Positions 29,707 through 39,400 of a stretch of 59,088 bases of DNA are shown one piece after another. Every line of letters begins with the position of its first letter. Positions within the stretch are counted from its first letter, which is position 1. The notes beneath the pieces are model-generated. The model saw only the letters and a program-made list of their open reading frames with translations, had not been told where the DNA came from and did no database searches. The stretch lies in NCBI GenBank assembly GCA_005808475.1, contig SYLY01000291.1:1-59088 (forward strand). Reading direction: 5' to 3'. Position numbers and translations under genes: made by a program. The stretch comes from Acidobacteriota bacterium (GTDB lineage: Bacteria; Acidobacteriota; Terriglobia; Bryobacterales; Bryobacteraceae).

Positions 29707-31245
29707 TCAATGCCTCGGCCAATCGGAAGGCGACCAGTAGAACACCCAGTTCGGGCCGCGGAAATAGGTGCCGATCGCCGTCAGCACCAGAAATCCGCAG
29801 AGGAAGCAGGTGAACAGTCCCAGCGCCCCGGCGCGCGCCGAGCGATGCCGCTTCACCAGCCACACCGAGTAGATTCCATACGCGGCCGCCAGCAGCGTGC
29901 CTGGATTCAGAATCGTGATCAGCAACTGTGGCGCGGCGAGATACCATTCGCGAATCCACCCGAAGCGAATGGCGAACGTTTCGATCGCGAGCGCCGCGCC
30001 GAAGCCCACCACCAATGCCTGCTTGACGACGCCCGGTCCACCGGATCCGCCGAACCACTCGCCCGTGCCGCTGTCTTCACGGTCGAGATAGGGAATCAGT
30101 CCCAAGCCCGCGAGCACGATCATCGGGATGCCGATCCCGCCTACGAATGCGGAGAACGAGACCAGTTCCTGCAGTCCAAGGAAGTACCACGGCGCCTTGG
30201 CCGGATTCTCCGGCACGTTCGGATTGGCGAGTTCCTTCAAGGGAGCGTCGGAAACCAGCGCCAGCGCCAGGCACACGAGCGTGGTCAGCATGAACACGCC
30301 GAGCTCGGCGTAGAACAGGTGCGGCATCGATGGGACGGTGTTCTCCGGCCCTTGGCCCACCGCTGCCGTACGCCCCTTGACGATCGCGGCGAGCGAGTAC
30401 GTCTTGGCCGGCGCCTGCGTGAACACCGGATACATCGCCCCGGCCGGATCGGGCAGCCGCTCGTCCGCGCCGGCCGGACGCGCCAATCCGCCATCCTTGC
30501 GAATCCGCCAGAAGTGGACCGACATCAGCGCCACCAGCGCCAGCGGCAGGATCATCACGTGCAGCAGGTAGAAGCGAATGAGCGCCTCCGGACCCAACGT
30601 GTCGGAGCCGAGCAGCAGGAACCGTTGCGCGCCGCCGGGATCGAACCAATCGGTGATTCCGATCGCGTCGGTGACCTCGCGCGGCGACTGCGCGATGTTG
30701 GCGCCGATCGTGATCGCCCAATAAGCGAGTTGATCCCACGGCAACAGATATCCGGTGAACGACAGCCCGAGCGTGGTGGCGAGAAGCCCCATGCCGATCA
30801 GCCAGTTGAACTCGCGCGGCTTCCGGTACGAGGCGGTGTAGAAGGCGCGCGCCATGTGCAGAATCACCGCCACCACCATGACGTTCGCGGCCCAACGATG
30901 GATGTTCCGCATGAACCGGCCCGTGGGCACCACGAAGTGGATGTCCTTGATCGACTGATAAGCGGCGTCCGGGTACGGCTTGTAGTAGAACATCAGCAGC
31001 ACGCCGGTGATCAGCGTGATGAGAAACGCCGCCGTGGTAGCCAGCCCCAGACCGAGCGTGGTGCTCCAACGAAGCGTCCAACGATGCACGCGCGTGGAGT
31101 GCAGATGGAGAAATACGTTGCCGAAGATGAACGTGGACCGCGTGCGGTCGGTGGACGGCTTCCCGCTCCGGAACGCGGTGTCGAGGATCCGTTTCGGCGC
31201 CGCGCGCAGATTGGACTTCAACTCCTCGAGAGCCGGCGTGCTCAT
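29707..31245 (-). CDS. Cytochrome b of a Rieske/cytochrome b (bc-type) complex
   Basis: A 512-residue membrane protein with N- and C-terminal cytochrome b domains in one chain. The four heme b ligands are visible. The first pair is H-x13-H (NIHRWAAN to LHMARAF) and the second is H-x14-H (LLHVMILP to SVHFWRI); the x14 spacing is cytochrome b6-like. The Qo-site segment is KAPWYFLGLQEL, again b6f/Gram-positive-like rather than PEWY. It would oxidise quinol and pass electrons to the adjacent Rieske protein and the heptaheme cytochrome. It starts at 31245 with an ATGA overlap with the Rieske stop. Confidence 0.93.
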   Translation of the reverse strand: MSTPALEELKSNLRAAPKRILDTAFRSGKPSTDRTRSTFIFGNVFLHLHSTRVHRWTLRWSTTLGLGLATTAAFLITLITGVLLMFYYKPYPDAAYQSIKDIHFVVPTGRFMRNIHRWAANVMVVAVILHMARAFYTASYRKPREFNWLIGMGLLATTLGLSFTGYLLPWDQLAYWAITIGANIAQSPREVTDAIGITDWFDPGGAQRFLLLGSDTLGPEALIRFYLLHVMILPLALVALMSVHFWRIRKDGGLARPAGADERLPDPAGAMYPVFTQAPAKTYSLAAIVKGRTAAVGQGPENTVPSMPHLFYAELGVFMLTTLVCLALALVSDAPLKELANPNVPENPAKAPWYFLGLQELVSFSAFVGGIGIPMIVLAGLGLIPYLDREDSGTGEWFGGSGGPGVVKQALVVGFGAALAIETFAIRFGWIREWYLAAPQLLITILNPGTLLAAAYGIYSVWLVKRHRSARAGALGLFTCFLCGFLVLTAIGTYFRGPNWVFYWSPSDWPRH

Positions 31246-31727
31246 ACTGTCACCTTGGTGCCGGGCGGCACGGTCTTTCCTTCATCGACATGGAAGATCC
31301 CATCGCCTGGGGTCACCTTCAGCCACGCGAGCGGCCGCGGCGCGGGTCCGCGCGACACCGCTCCATCGGGTTTGAACCGCGATCCGTGGCACGGGCACTC
31401 GAAACCCTCGGCGCCGGGCTTCACCACGCAGCCGAGATGCGTGCAGATCGTCGAGATCGCATAGACGCCCTCGGCGTCGCGGAACACCGCCACCGCGCGA
31501 TTCGGCGGCACGAACGCCTCGCCGATTCGCAGCGATTCCGGCAGCGCGACATCGAAGCCTTTCGACTGCGCCGCCACGATCGCGGCCTTCGGCAGCCGCA
31601 TCGATCCGAGCAACGCGAACAGCATCGCCGATCCGGCCGACCACAGCGACGCCAGGCCCAGCCAGTCGCGGCGCGGCAGAGGCTCGGGATCGAGCCTCGA
31701 TCGGGGACTTCCGGGTACCACGGTCAT
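31242..31727 (-). CDS. Rieske [2Fe-2S] protein
   Basis: A 161-residue protein with a single N-terminal membrane anchor (GLASLWSAGSAMLFALLG) after a positively charged stretch. The Rieske cluster motifs are CTHLGC and CPCHGS, followed by the Pro loop (GPAPRPLAWL). ATG at 31727 has GGAGG upstream and overlaps the preceding TGA (ATGA); the longer frame upstream is shadow. Together with the adjacent cytochrome b it forms the minimal quinol-oxidising module. Confidence 0.93.
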   Translation of the reverse strand: MTVVPGSPRSRLDPEPLPRRDWLGLASLWSAGSAMLFALLGSMRLPKAAIVAAQSKGFDVALPESLRIGEAFVPPNRAVAVFRDAEGVYAISTICTHLGCVVKPGAEGFECPCHGSRFKPDGAVSRGPAPRPLAWLKVTPGDGIFHVDEGKTVPPGTKVTV

Positions 31728-33616
31728 GGGTTCCTCCAGGACGTACTGACTTCCACTCTCTCCATCGCGATCGCCTCCACCGGACAGCGCATCGCGCACA
31801 GCGCGCATCGAATGCAGCGGTCCTCGTCTTTCACGATCGCCGAGTACTCGTCCTCGTCCGCCTCCTCCGGCAGCAGCGGCTCGCCGGCGTCGACCGCGCG
31901 CAAGGAGAGAATCTTCAGACACTGCGTGGGGCAGACATCCACGCAGCCGCCGCACAGCACGCAGCGGTTCCCGTCGAACACCGGAGTCACGCCGCAGTCG
32001 AGGCATCGCGACGCCTCGCGCATCGCATGCGCGGCGTCGTAGCCGAGTTCGACCACCGTCTCCGGATGCGCCAGGCGGTCGCCGGGATGGCGCACGGGAA
32101 TCTCCTGGCGGCGGATCGATTCGTAGCCGCGCTCCCGCCGGTAGCCGTCGAGCAACCGGTAAGACGTGACCGCCTCCGCTCGCAACCGGTGTCCGGTGAG
32201 ATAGCCGTGGATGGAACGCGCGGCGGCCTTGCCGGACGCAACCGCGTCGATCAGCAGCCGCGTGCCGTGCGCCAGATCGCCGGCCACGAACACGCCGGGC
32301 GCGGTGGTGGCCAGCGTTTCGGGATCGGTCTTCGGCCAACCCGGACGCCCCTGCTCGATGTCCGCGCCGCCGTCTTCGAGAAAGCCGAGCGATGGGGATT
32401 GCCCCACCGCGAGCAGCACCGTGTCGCACGGAATCTCGCGAACGTCGCCATCGTCATAGACGGGCGCGAACTTCCGGTTCGCGTCGTAGACGCGCAGGCA
32501 GCGGCGGAACCGGATCGAGACCGGATTGCCGCCGGCGTCGCGGCGGATCTCGAGCGGACCCCAACCGTTCAGCCGCTCGATGCCCTCTTCGTCGCCTTCC
32601 ACGATTTCGATCGTGTCCGCCGGCATCTCCTCGAGCCCTTCGAGCGACACCAGGCGCACCGCCGACGTTCCCGGCAATCGCGCGGCGGTTCGCGCCGTGT
32701 CGTAAGCGATCTGCCGCAACACCGTGCGCGCGACATCGTAAGCGACGTTGCCGCCGCCGACCACGACCACCTCGCGGCCTGCGTCGATCTTCGATCCCAC
32801 CGCCACCGCGCGCAGCAGGTCCACGCCGCCGAACACCCGCGGTCCGCGCTCGCCGGGCAATCCGAGACCACGTGACGATTTCGCGCCCACCGCGATCAAC
32901 ACCGCCGCGAAATCGCGCCGGAGTTCGGAGAACGGGACGTCTTTGCCGACGGTCACGCCACACCGGATCTCGACGCCCAGCGCCTCGATCACCGCCACTT
33001 CCTTGGCGATGACATCGCGCGGCAGGCGATAAGCCGGAACGCCCACGGCGAGCATGCCGGCGGCGACGGATTCCGATTCGAACACGACGGGCCGAAAGCC
33101 GAGCAGCGCCAGATCGTGCGCGGCGGAAAGCCCCGCCGGACCTGCGCCGATGATCGCGATCCGTTCGCCACGCCCCTTGGGTATGGACGGATCCATGCCC
33201 GCGCGCAGCAGCGCCGCCATCTCTTCGGGCTGAGCCGAACGCGGCGGCTCGGCGGACCGCAAGCCGCGAAGCACCTCGACTGCCGGACGGGCCTCGGGTC
33301 CCGCGAAGTCGCACACGAACCGCTTCAGCGCGCGGATGGCGATGGGCCGGTCGGGCCCGACGAAGTGTCCATCGTCGTCGACGCGCGGTACGCGGCCGCG
33401 CCGGCAGGCAACCTCGCACGGCGCGCCGCAGATGCGCCCGCAGATCGACGCGAACGGATTCGGTCCGCGCGCGATCAGGTACGCCTCTTCGAACCGCCCT
33501 TCGGCGATCGCTCGAACGTAGCCGCGTGCGTCGGTCCGGACGGGACACGCCGTCTGGCAGGAGATCAGGCCCGCGTGGTAGCCTTCCGCCGGAACGTGAA
33601 CCCGAAGCGGCGTCAT
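31724..33616 (-). CDS. GltD-like FAD/NAD(P) oxidoreductase with extra C-terminal 2x[4Fe-4S] ferredoxin domain
   Basis: A 630-residue protein. The N-terminal Fe-S domain of the glutamate-synthase small-subunit type has CQTACPVRTDARGYV and CGRICGAPCEVAC. An FAD Rossmann fold (IAIIGAGPAGLSAAHDLA, about residue 155) and an NAD(P)-binding fold (VVVVGGGNVAYDVARTV) follow, then GVFVAGDLAHG near the FAD site. The C-terminus is a bacterial ferredoxin domain (CVLCGGCVDVCPTQC and CIRCALCAMRCPVEA). It lacks a signal peptide and is presumably cytoplasmic or membrane-associated. Its position between the regulator and the Rieske gene, coupled at both ends by ATGA overlaps, suggests it exchanges electrons between NAD(P)H and the quinol/bc module. 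Confidence 0.88.
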   Translation of the reverse strand: MTPLRVHVPAEGYHAGLISCQTACPVRTDARGYVRAIAEGRFEEAYLIARGPNPFASICGRICGAPCEVACRRGRVPRVDDDGHFVGPDRPIAIRALKRFVCDFAGPEARPAVEVLRGLRSAEPPRSAQPEEMAALLRAGMDPSIPKGRGERIAIIGAGPAGLSAAHDLALLGFRPVVFESESVAAGMLAVGVPAYRLPRDVIAKEVAVIEALGVEIRCGVTVGKDVPFSELRRDFAAVLIAVGAKSSRGLGLPGERGPRVFGGVDLLRAVAVGSKIDAGREVVVVGGGNVAYDVARTVLRQIAYDTARTAARLPGTSAVRLVSLEGLEEMPADTIEIVEGDEEGIERLNGWGPLEIRRDAGGNPVSIRFRRCLRVYDANRKFAPVYDDGDVREIPCDTVLLAVGQSPSLGFLEDGGADIEQGRPGWPKTDPETLATTAPGVFVAGDLAHGTRLLIDAVASGKAAARSIHGYLTGHRLRAEAVTSYRLLDGYRRERGYESIRRQEIPVRHPGDRLAHPETVVELGYDAAHAMREASRCLDCGVTPVFDGNRCVLCGGCVDVCPTQCLKILSLRAVDAGEPLLPEEADEDEYSAIVKDEDRCIRCALCAMRCPVEAIAMERVEVSTSWRNP

Positions 33617-34098
33617 GACTTGCCGCCCGCGGCCAGAAGTCCGAACAGCGACGGCTCGGCGCCGTTCAGGATCACGCAGGAGATTCCACCTGGCTTCGCG
33701 GCGGATGCCGGCCTGCGCAGCAACTGGGCCAGAGTCCACCGGGAAAGCACGCCGCTGATCGCATCGTGGAGCTCGGCCGCCGCCTTGTGATACGAACACA
33801 CCAGATTCAGGTCGCACCCCGGCTGGCAATAGTCGCCGACCAACGAGCCCTGGCACGCCTCGACGATGGCGAGCAGCGTGATCGACTCGGCCGGGCGGTT
33901 CAGCCACACGCCACCCTTCACTCCGCGGTCCGCGCGAAGCAGACCCGCCTTCACCAAGTGGCGCGTGACCTTGGCCATATACGTGGGCGACTCACCGAGC
34001 CTCTCAGCGATCCGTCGGGGCGGAATCGGCTCTGAAGATCCCTCTCGCGCCATGAGCATCAGCGCCCGGATCGCCGACAGTGAAGTCTTGTTCACCAT
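33613..34098 (-). CDS. Rrf2-family transcriptional regulator with three-Cys Fe-S motif
   Basis: A 161-residue protein. The start is chosen at ATG 34098 (MVNKTSLSAIRALMLMA), matching the family's N-terminal helix; upstream codons would lie over the promoter. The winged HTH region is IPPRRIAERLGESPTYMAKVTRHLVKAGLL, with wing RGVKGGVWLNRP. Three cysteines (CQPGCDLNLVC, C-x3-C-x5-C) sit where IscR and NsrR bind a [2Fe-2S] or [4Fe-4S] cluster, so it likely senses redox state, iron or NO. It is the first gene of the molybdoenzyme operon (ATGA overlap with the flavoprotein), so it probably controls the whole set and itself. Confidence 0.9.
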   Translation of the reverse strand: MVNKTSLSAIRALMLMAREGSSEPIPPRRIAERLGESPTYMAKVTRHLVKAGLLRADRGVKGGVWLNRPAESITLLAIVEACQGSLVGDYCQPGCDLNLVCSYHKAAAELHDAISGVLSRWTLAQLLRRPASAAKPGGISCVILNGAEPSLFGLLAAGGKS

Positions 34099-34107
34099 GC
34101 CTAATGT

Positions 34108-34122
34108 GGATAATATACATCC
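34108..34122. promoter_or_regulatory. Candidate operator dyad GGAT-N7-ATCC over the operon -10 element
   Basis: Inverted arms GGAT (34108-34111) and ATCC (34119-34122) flank the -10 hexamer of the Rrf2 promoter. A repressor bound here would block initiation, which fits autoregulation by the Rrf2 protein. The arms are short (4 bases), so this is tentative. Confidence 0.35.
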
Positions 34123-34140
34123 TCTTTGTCTGAATTGCAA
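34112..34140 (-). promoter_or_regulatory. Sigma-70-type promoter of the Rrf2/molybdoenzyme operon
   Basis: On the minus strand a TTGCAA -35 element (34135-34140) is separated by exactly 17 bases from a TATATT -10 element (34112-34117). The -10 ends 13 bases before the ATG at 34098, leaving a leader of only a few bases. Confidence 0.6.
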
Positions 34141-34186
34141 GAACTTCCTCGGGGGACCCTCTTCGGGGTACTATCGAATTTCGAAC

Positions 34187-34942
34187 ATGCGATACGAACT
34201 GGCCGGCCGGGTGGCCTTGGTGACGGGAGCCTCGCGCGGATTGGGAGCCGCGATCGCCGTGAGTTTGGGACAACGCGGCGCGCGCGTCGGCGTGAACTAC
34301 CATGCAAGCGCCGCCAAGGCGGAGGCAGTGTGCGAGGCCGTCCGCAAGGCAGGTGGCGAGGCGATGGCCGTTCACGCCGACGTCCGCGACGAGGAGCAAG
34401 TGCGGGCGATGGTGGACGCGGTGGGGACCCAGTGGGGTCCTGTCGATATCCTGGTGGTCAACGCCACCGGACCGCAGCCCTTCCTCGCGATCGAACAGCA
34501 GACGTGGCAGGCATATCTCGATCAACTCGAGTTCTTCGTCAAGTCGCCGTTGCTGCTGTTGCAAGCCGTCCTGCCCGAAATGAAGGAGCGCCGCTACGGG
34601 CGGGTGATCCAGATCGGAAGCGAAGTCTTCGAGATCGGCAATCCGCGATTCGCCAACTACGTCGCCGCCAAGGGAGCGCAGTACGGGCAGACGCGGTCCT
34701 GGGCGCGCGAACTGGCGCCCTGGAACATCACCGTGAACCTGATCGCGCCCGGGTGGATTCCCACCGAGCGGCACGACGGGACCAGCCCCGAGGACTTGGC
34801 GATCTACGCGGCCGGCGTTCCGATGAAGCGCCAAGGCCTGCCCGCCGATGTCGGCGAGGCCGCCGCCTACCTCGCCTCCGATTCGGCGAGGTTCGTCACA
34901 GGGCAGAAGATCGCGGTGAACGGCGGCAACACGCTCGAGTAG
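34187..34942 (+). CDS. Short-chain dehydrogenase/reductase (SDR)
   Basis: A 251-residue classical SDR. The NAD(P) motif is VTGASRGLG (about residues 12-20), NATG replaces the usual NNAG, and the catalytic Ser and Tyr/Lys lie in IQIGSEVFEIG and YVAAKG. A C-terminal PMKRQGLPADVGEAAAYLAS matches the FabG-like family ending. Arg after Ala in the dinucleotide loop region suggests NADPH, but the substrate is unknown. It is transcribed divergently from the Rrf2 operon; no Shine-Dalgarno sequence is seen before the ATG, but a TACTAT hexamer at 34169-34174 may be its -10 element. Confidence 0.92.
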   Translation: MRYELAGRVALVTGASRGLGAAIAVSLGQRGARVGVNYHASAAKAEAVCEAVRKAGGEAMAVHADVRDEEQVRAMVDAVGTQWGPVDILVVNATGPQPFLAIEQQTWQAYLDQLEFFVKSPLLLLQAVLPEMKERRYGRVIQIGSEVFEIGNPRFANYVAAKGAQYGQTRSWARELAPWNITVNLIAPGWIPTERHDGTSPEDLAIYAAGVPMKRQGLPADVGEAAAYLASDSARFVTGQKIAVNGGNTLE

Positions 34943-34948
34943 TAGAAT
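34943..34948 (+). promoter_or_regulatory. -10-like hexamer TAGAAT, 8 bases before the start at 34957
   Basis: The hexamer directly follows the SDR stop. Initiation about 7 bases downstream would give a leaderless message for the amidase-like gene. No good -35 element was seen. Confidence 0.4.
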
Positions 34949-34956
34949 AGCGGGCG

Positions 34957-36426
34957 ATGACCCGACGCGATCTTCTCAAGGCCTCCGCCGCCGCCGCACT
35001 GCCGGCAAACGCCGCCAACGATCTGGTTCGCCGCGAGAATTCCAAGACAGGCGCGCTCGACTGGCAGTTGACGCGCGTGCGCCTGGACCAGGGAACCAAA
35101 GGCTATCGATCGTCGCTGATCGAAGGCTACTGCTCCCATCAAAGCGTCGAGGCCGGTGAAACGATGCGCGTGTTCGTCTCGGCGAATCCGGCGCGCCAGT
35201 TCACCCTCGAGATCTTCCGCATGGGCTGGTACGGCGGCCGCGGCGCCCGCCTGATGACCACCATCGGACCGCGGCCCGCCAAGCCGCAGCCAGATCCGCC
35301 GGTGGAGGAACGCCGCCTCCGCCAATGCCGCTGGGAACCCTCCACCGAAATCAAGATCCCCGCCGATTGGCCGAGTGGCGTCTACCTGGGACGCCTCACG
35401 AGCGTTCCGGGAGCCAAGTTCGAGCACGCCTGGCAGAGCTTCGTCGTCTTCGTGGTGCGCGACCGCCGCAAGGCGGACGTGATGTTCCAAGTGAGCGACA
35501 ACACGTGGAACTCTTACAATCGCTGGCCCGACAACTACTCGATGTACACCGATCCGCGCCACTCCTGGGCGCCGTCGGTCGCCGGCAGCTTCGACCGCCC
35601 GTACGGCAAGTACGCGCAGATCTACGATCACCCGTTGTCGATCGGCTCCGGCGAGTTCCTGCTGTGGGAGTTCCCGCTCTGCTTCTGGCTCGAGTCGATG
35701 GGCTACGACGTTACCTACACGTCGAACGTGGACATGATCGATCCGGCCCAGTTCACGCGTGCCAAGACCTTCCTCAGCATCGGCCACGACGAGTATTGGG
35801 ACGTCCGCCAGTACGACGGCGCCTTGGCGTCGGTGAAGGCGGGGGTGACGCATCTCTATCTATCGGGCAACGCCGTGATGGGAGTGACGCCGTTCCAGCC
35901 CGCGTTCGACGGACGCCCGAACCGCGTGATCAGCCGCGAAGGCGTGTTCGGCGGCATGTACGGCAACTTCGATCAGTTCATGAAGCTCCCGTTCCCCACC
36001 GAGGGTCCAAAGGCGAATCTGCTGATCGGCGCCCACTCGGTGTATCCGTTCAACGGCGGCGACGATTGGCGCGTCACCAAGCCGAAGCACTGGATGTTCG
36101 AGGGCACGGGGATGAAGGAAGGCGACGCGATTCCCGGCTTGGTGGGCTGGGAGTTCCACGGCGATCCGGCCCCGATCCCGGGACTGGAAATCGTGGCCGA
36201 GGGCGACGCTCTCAGCGGCGGCACGCGGCCTTCGCACTGGACCGCCACCATCTACCCCGGGCCGAAGAAGAACTTCGTGTTCAACGCGTCGACCATCTGG
36301 TGGTCCCAGGGATTGTCATCGCCGCCGGGCCACATCCTGCCCTGGTCGCACTGGGTGCGGCCTCACGGGCCGGACGCGCGCGTGCAGCGGATCACCGCCA
36401 ATCTGTTGAAGCGGGCGCTCGGATAA
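34957..36426 (+). CDS. N,N-dimethylformamidase beta-subunit-like protein (DMFA2_C type), exported
   Basis: A 489-residue protein with a short Tat-like start (TRRDLLKASAAAALPANA). The body fits the large C-terminal domain of dimethylformamidase beta subunits: MGWYGGRGARLM, FQVSDNTWNSYNRWPDNYSMY, SIGHDEYWD, HLYLSGNAVMG and a late KNFVFNASTIWWSQGL. In the enzyme an iron held by Tyr and Glu residues hydrolyses the amide; such residues occur in YWDVRQYD-like segments here but I cannot confirm the site. Many genomes carry such distant homologues of unknown substrate. A TAGAAT -10-like hexamer ends 8 bases before the ATG. Confidence 0.8.
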   Translation: MTRRDLLKASAAAALPANAANDLVRRENSKTGALDWQLTRVRLDQGTKGYRSSLIEGYCSHQSVEAGETMRVFVSANPARQFTLEIFRMGWYGGRGARLMTTIGPRPAKPQPDPPVEERRLRQCRWEPSTEIKIPADWPSGVYLGRLTSVPGAKFEHAWQSFVVFVVRDRRKADVMFQVSDNTWNSYNRWPDNYSMYTDPRHSWAPSVAGSFDRPYGKYAQIYDHPLSIGSGEFLLWEFPLCFWLESMGYDVTYTSNVDMIDPAQFTRAKTFLSIGHDEYWDVRQYDGALASVKAGVTHLYLSGNAVMGVTPFQPAFDGRPNRVISREGVFGGMYGNFDQFMKLPFPTEGPKANLLIGAHSVYPFNGGDDWRVTKPKHWMFEGTGMKEGDAIPGLVGWEFHGDPAPIPGLEIVAEGDALSGGTRPSHWTATIYPGPKKNFVFNASTIWWSQGLSSPPGHILPWSHWVRPHGPDARVQRITANLLKRALG

Positions 36427-36468
36427 AAGAAACCGGCCGCCGGGCGAAGGGATCGCGCGGCGGCCGGT
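36424..36468 (-). terminator. Rho-independent terminator of the TonB receptor gene
   Basis: A perfect 11-base inverted repeat (36432-36442 with 36458-36468, 15-base loop) lies between two convergent genes. Read on the minus strand the stem is followed by a T-rich run (TTCTTTTATCC), so it terminates the receptor transcript. The GC-rich stem may also stop the plus-strand gene, but there is no U-tract on that side. Confidence 0.75.
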
Positions 36469-36484
36469 GAACCGAACGGACTGC

Positions 36485-39400
36485 CTAGAAGATGATGCGT
36501 CCGCTGAACTGAATCTGGCGGCCGAAAACACCGCCCCTTTGGGAGATGATCTTCCCGAAGGTGGCGGACGTCACGCCCTGATCCGGGTCGTTCGCCGGGA
36601 AGCGATTCGTCAGGTTGTAGGCTTCGGCGCGCAGCTCGAACTTGAACCGCTCGGTCACGGCGTACTCCTTGGCCAACGTCGAATCGATGTTCCAGAAGCG
36701 CGGCCCGGTCAGGCCCGCGTACTGAAGCGGATTCGAGCGCCGCGTGAAACCGGGAAGCTGCTTGATCTTCGACGTGTCGAACCATTGCGACTGGGTCGGG
36801 TTGTCGATCTTGGGATTCCCCGAGATATCCAAGCCGCCCCACCGCAGGAACAGCCCGGTGGTGTAGGTGAACAAGCCGCTGACCGCCCAGCCGCCGAGGA
36901 TGGCGTCGGCGGCCTTGGGAAGCGAGTTCATGTGTTTGCGGCCCTTGCCGAACGGCAGTTCATAGATCGCCGCGCCGGTGAATCGCTGCTTGGCGTTGGC
37001 GGCGGGCTGCCAGGTGACCGTCTGCGTGAAGTTGTCCTGGTTGTCGTAGAACTGCTGATTCGACTCGTTGTTGTAGTTGTAGCCGAACACGAAGTTCCAG
37101 CCATTGCTGAACGGCCGCTGGAACTGCATTTGCGCCGAACGGTAACGGTTGCCGAAGCCGCCGCGCAGATTTTCGTTCAGTCCCTGATATTGCGGATACG
37201 GCCGCGTCAGGTCGGTGACTCCGATGGTCCGCTGGGTGCGGAGCTGGCCGGGCATCTTGTCGGCGGCCAGCAGATTGAAGAACGGGTTGTCCACCGTCTG
37301 CGTGCTGGCGACGCCCAGCCGGAATCCGATGCGCGGATCCACTTGGTTGACGTCGTAGTTGTACGGCGCGCTGCGGCCGGCATTCATGAAGAACGTGATG
37401 TCGGCCAGGATCTTGCCGGGCAACTGCTTCTGCAGGCTGATGTTGAACCGGTCGTTGACGCCCGGCGTGAAGTCTTGCTGATACCACTGGCCGGCTCCGC
37501 CCAGGTTGGTGTAGCGCCCCAGTGTCTTTCCCGTGACCGGAATCAAGCCGCCGGGGAACGGATTCGAAAGCCTCTGTTGTGGAACTCCCTGCAGTTCGCC
37601 GATCGTGGTGGTGCGAGCGTCGAAGCCCGGCAGCGGCACCGATCCGAGAATCCCCAAGCCGTCGGTAAGCGTCGCCGGAACGATATAGCGCGCCCAGCCG
37701 ATTCGGAGCGCGGTCCCATCGTCGACGCGCCAAGCCAGACCCGCGCGGGGCATGAACAGGTTCTTCGGCGCGTTCCACGAATTGCGGTTGTTGCCGTCCG
37801 CGAACAGCCACGCGCCGTTGTAAACCGGCGCCGCGGAACGTAACGCGGTGGCCGCCGCCGGGAGCCGGGGAGCGTTGGCGCCCTGGAACTCGGAGATCGG
37901 GCTCGTCAGGTCCAGGAAGCGGGTCAGCCGGTCCGTGGTGTCGCGCATGGCGGTGAAGTACTCGTAGCGGAGGCCGAGGTTGAGCGTGATGCGCTGCGTC
38001 AGCTTGTAGTCGTCCTGGAAGAAGAAGCCCAGGAAGCCGACGCGGGGGCGCTGGATCGGAATCGACGCGATGGCGGAACTGCCGTCGAGCGCGCCCAGCA
38101 GCATCGTCGCGTAGCCGTCGCCGCTCAACCCGGTATTCGGCGCGACGTAGGTATTCGCCGTCAGCGCGGGTCCAAAGTTGAACGTGAACGACTGCGGACG
38201 AGCCGCGTTCACCCGTTCCTTGCGGTACTCGCCGCCCACCTTGAAGTAGTGCTTGCCATGGTTGCGCGAGATCTTCGATTCGACGTTGTATGAGTCCGGC
38301 TCCTGGAACCAGTAGCCTGTCCGTCCCAGCGACAGACCCGAGCCGCTGCGGCTGATGTTGACGCCGGGGTAGTAGAGATCCGGCAGACCCTGCAGGTAGC
38401 CCTTGTACCAGGGGTTGCCCGGCCAGAACTTCTCGAGGTCGGACTCCTTCAGCAGCGCGGCAGGCACGCCGAACGAGTCGACGATGGAATTGTACGCCGA
38501 GCGGATGTTCCACACCGTGTTCGCGTTCAGCGTGTAAACCAGGTCGCCGGAGAAGCTGCGCGAGTGCCGCTTGGAGCCGTCCACCGGCTGCGCCACCGAG
38601 CCGGTGTAGTCGTCCTGCGCGGTGAAGGTGCGGAACTGATTGAAGCGGCCGAACACCTTGATCCGCTCGTTGACGTTCCAGTCTATGCGCTCGGAAGCGT
38701 TCCAGTAGCGGAAGCGGTTGGCGAAGCCCTTGCGGAAATTGTTCACCAGCGCCGAGCCCGAGCCGGCTTCGTTCGGCTTCCAGATATCGGCCATGATCGC
38801 CCTGCCGGCCGGGTCGATCCGCGACGCCGGAATGATGTTGCCTGCGAAGGGCTGCCGCGTGATGGTGGAGCCCACCGTCTGCGTCGTGAACGGATCGTGG
38901 ATCGCGCGCAACCCACCGGTGTTGTTGATCGACCGCGAAAAGTCGCCATTGCGCTCGAGATCGGTGGGCAGCGTGTTCAGAGCGCTGCGTGGCTCGATGG
39001 TCCGCCAGGCTTCATACGAGAAGAAGCTGAACAGCTTGTTCTTTTTGATGGGATTTCCCAGCGTGCCGCCCCAGACGTGCTGCCGCGTCAGGTTGGATGC
39101 GCGCGTCACCCGGTTGGCCAAGCCGTTCAACGCGGGGTTGCGGCCGAGGTAGTAGCCAGTGCCATGCCAATCGTTGGTGCCCGACTTCATCGCCACCGAA
39201 AGCACGCCGCCCGCGGAGTGGCCGAACTCGGCGTCCACCGCGTTCTGCTGCAGGTTGACTTCGCTCACCGCGTCCATCGGAGGCGTGTAGCTCGACTTCT
39301 GCGCGGTCATCGACGGCGAGCCGTCGAGAATGATGTCGTTCTTCGTACTCGTGTTGCCGCCCACGTCGAACTGAGACGCGGCCCAGTGATGGAACGGGCT

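Noticed and set aside
29644..31464. 606-codon open frame on the plus strand
   Set aside because: Antisense to the cytochrome b and Rieske genes, whose heme and cluster motifs are unambiguous.
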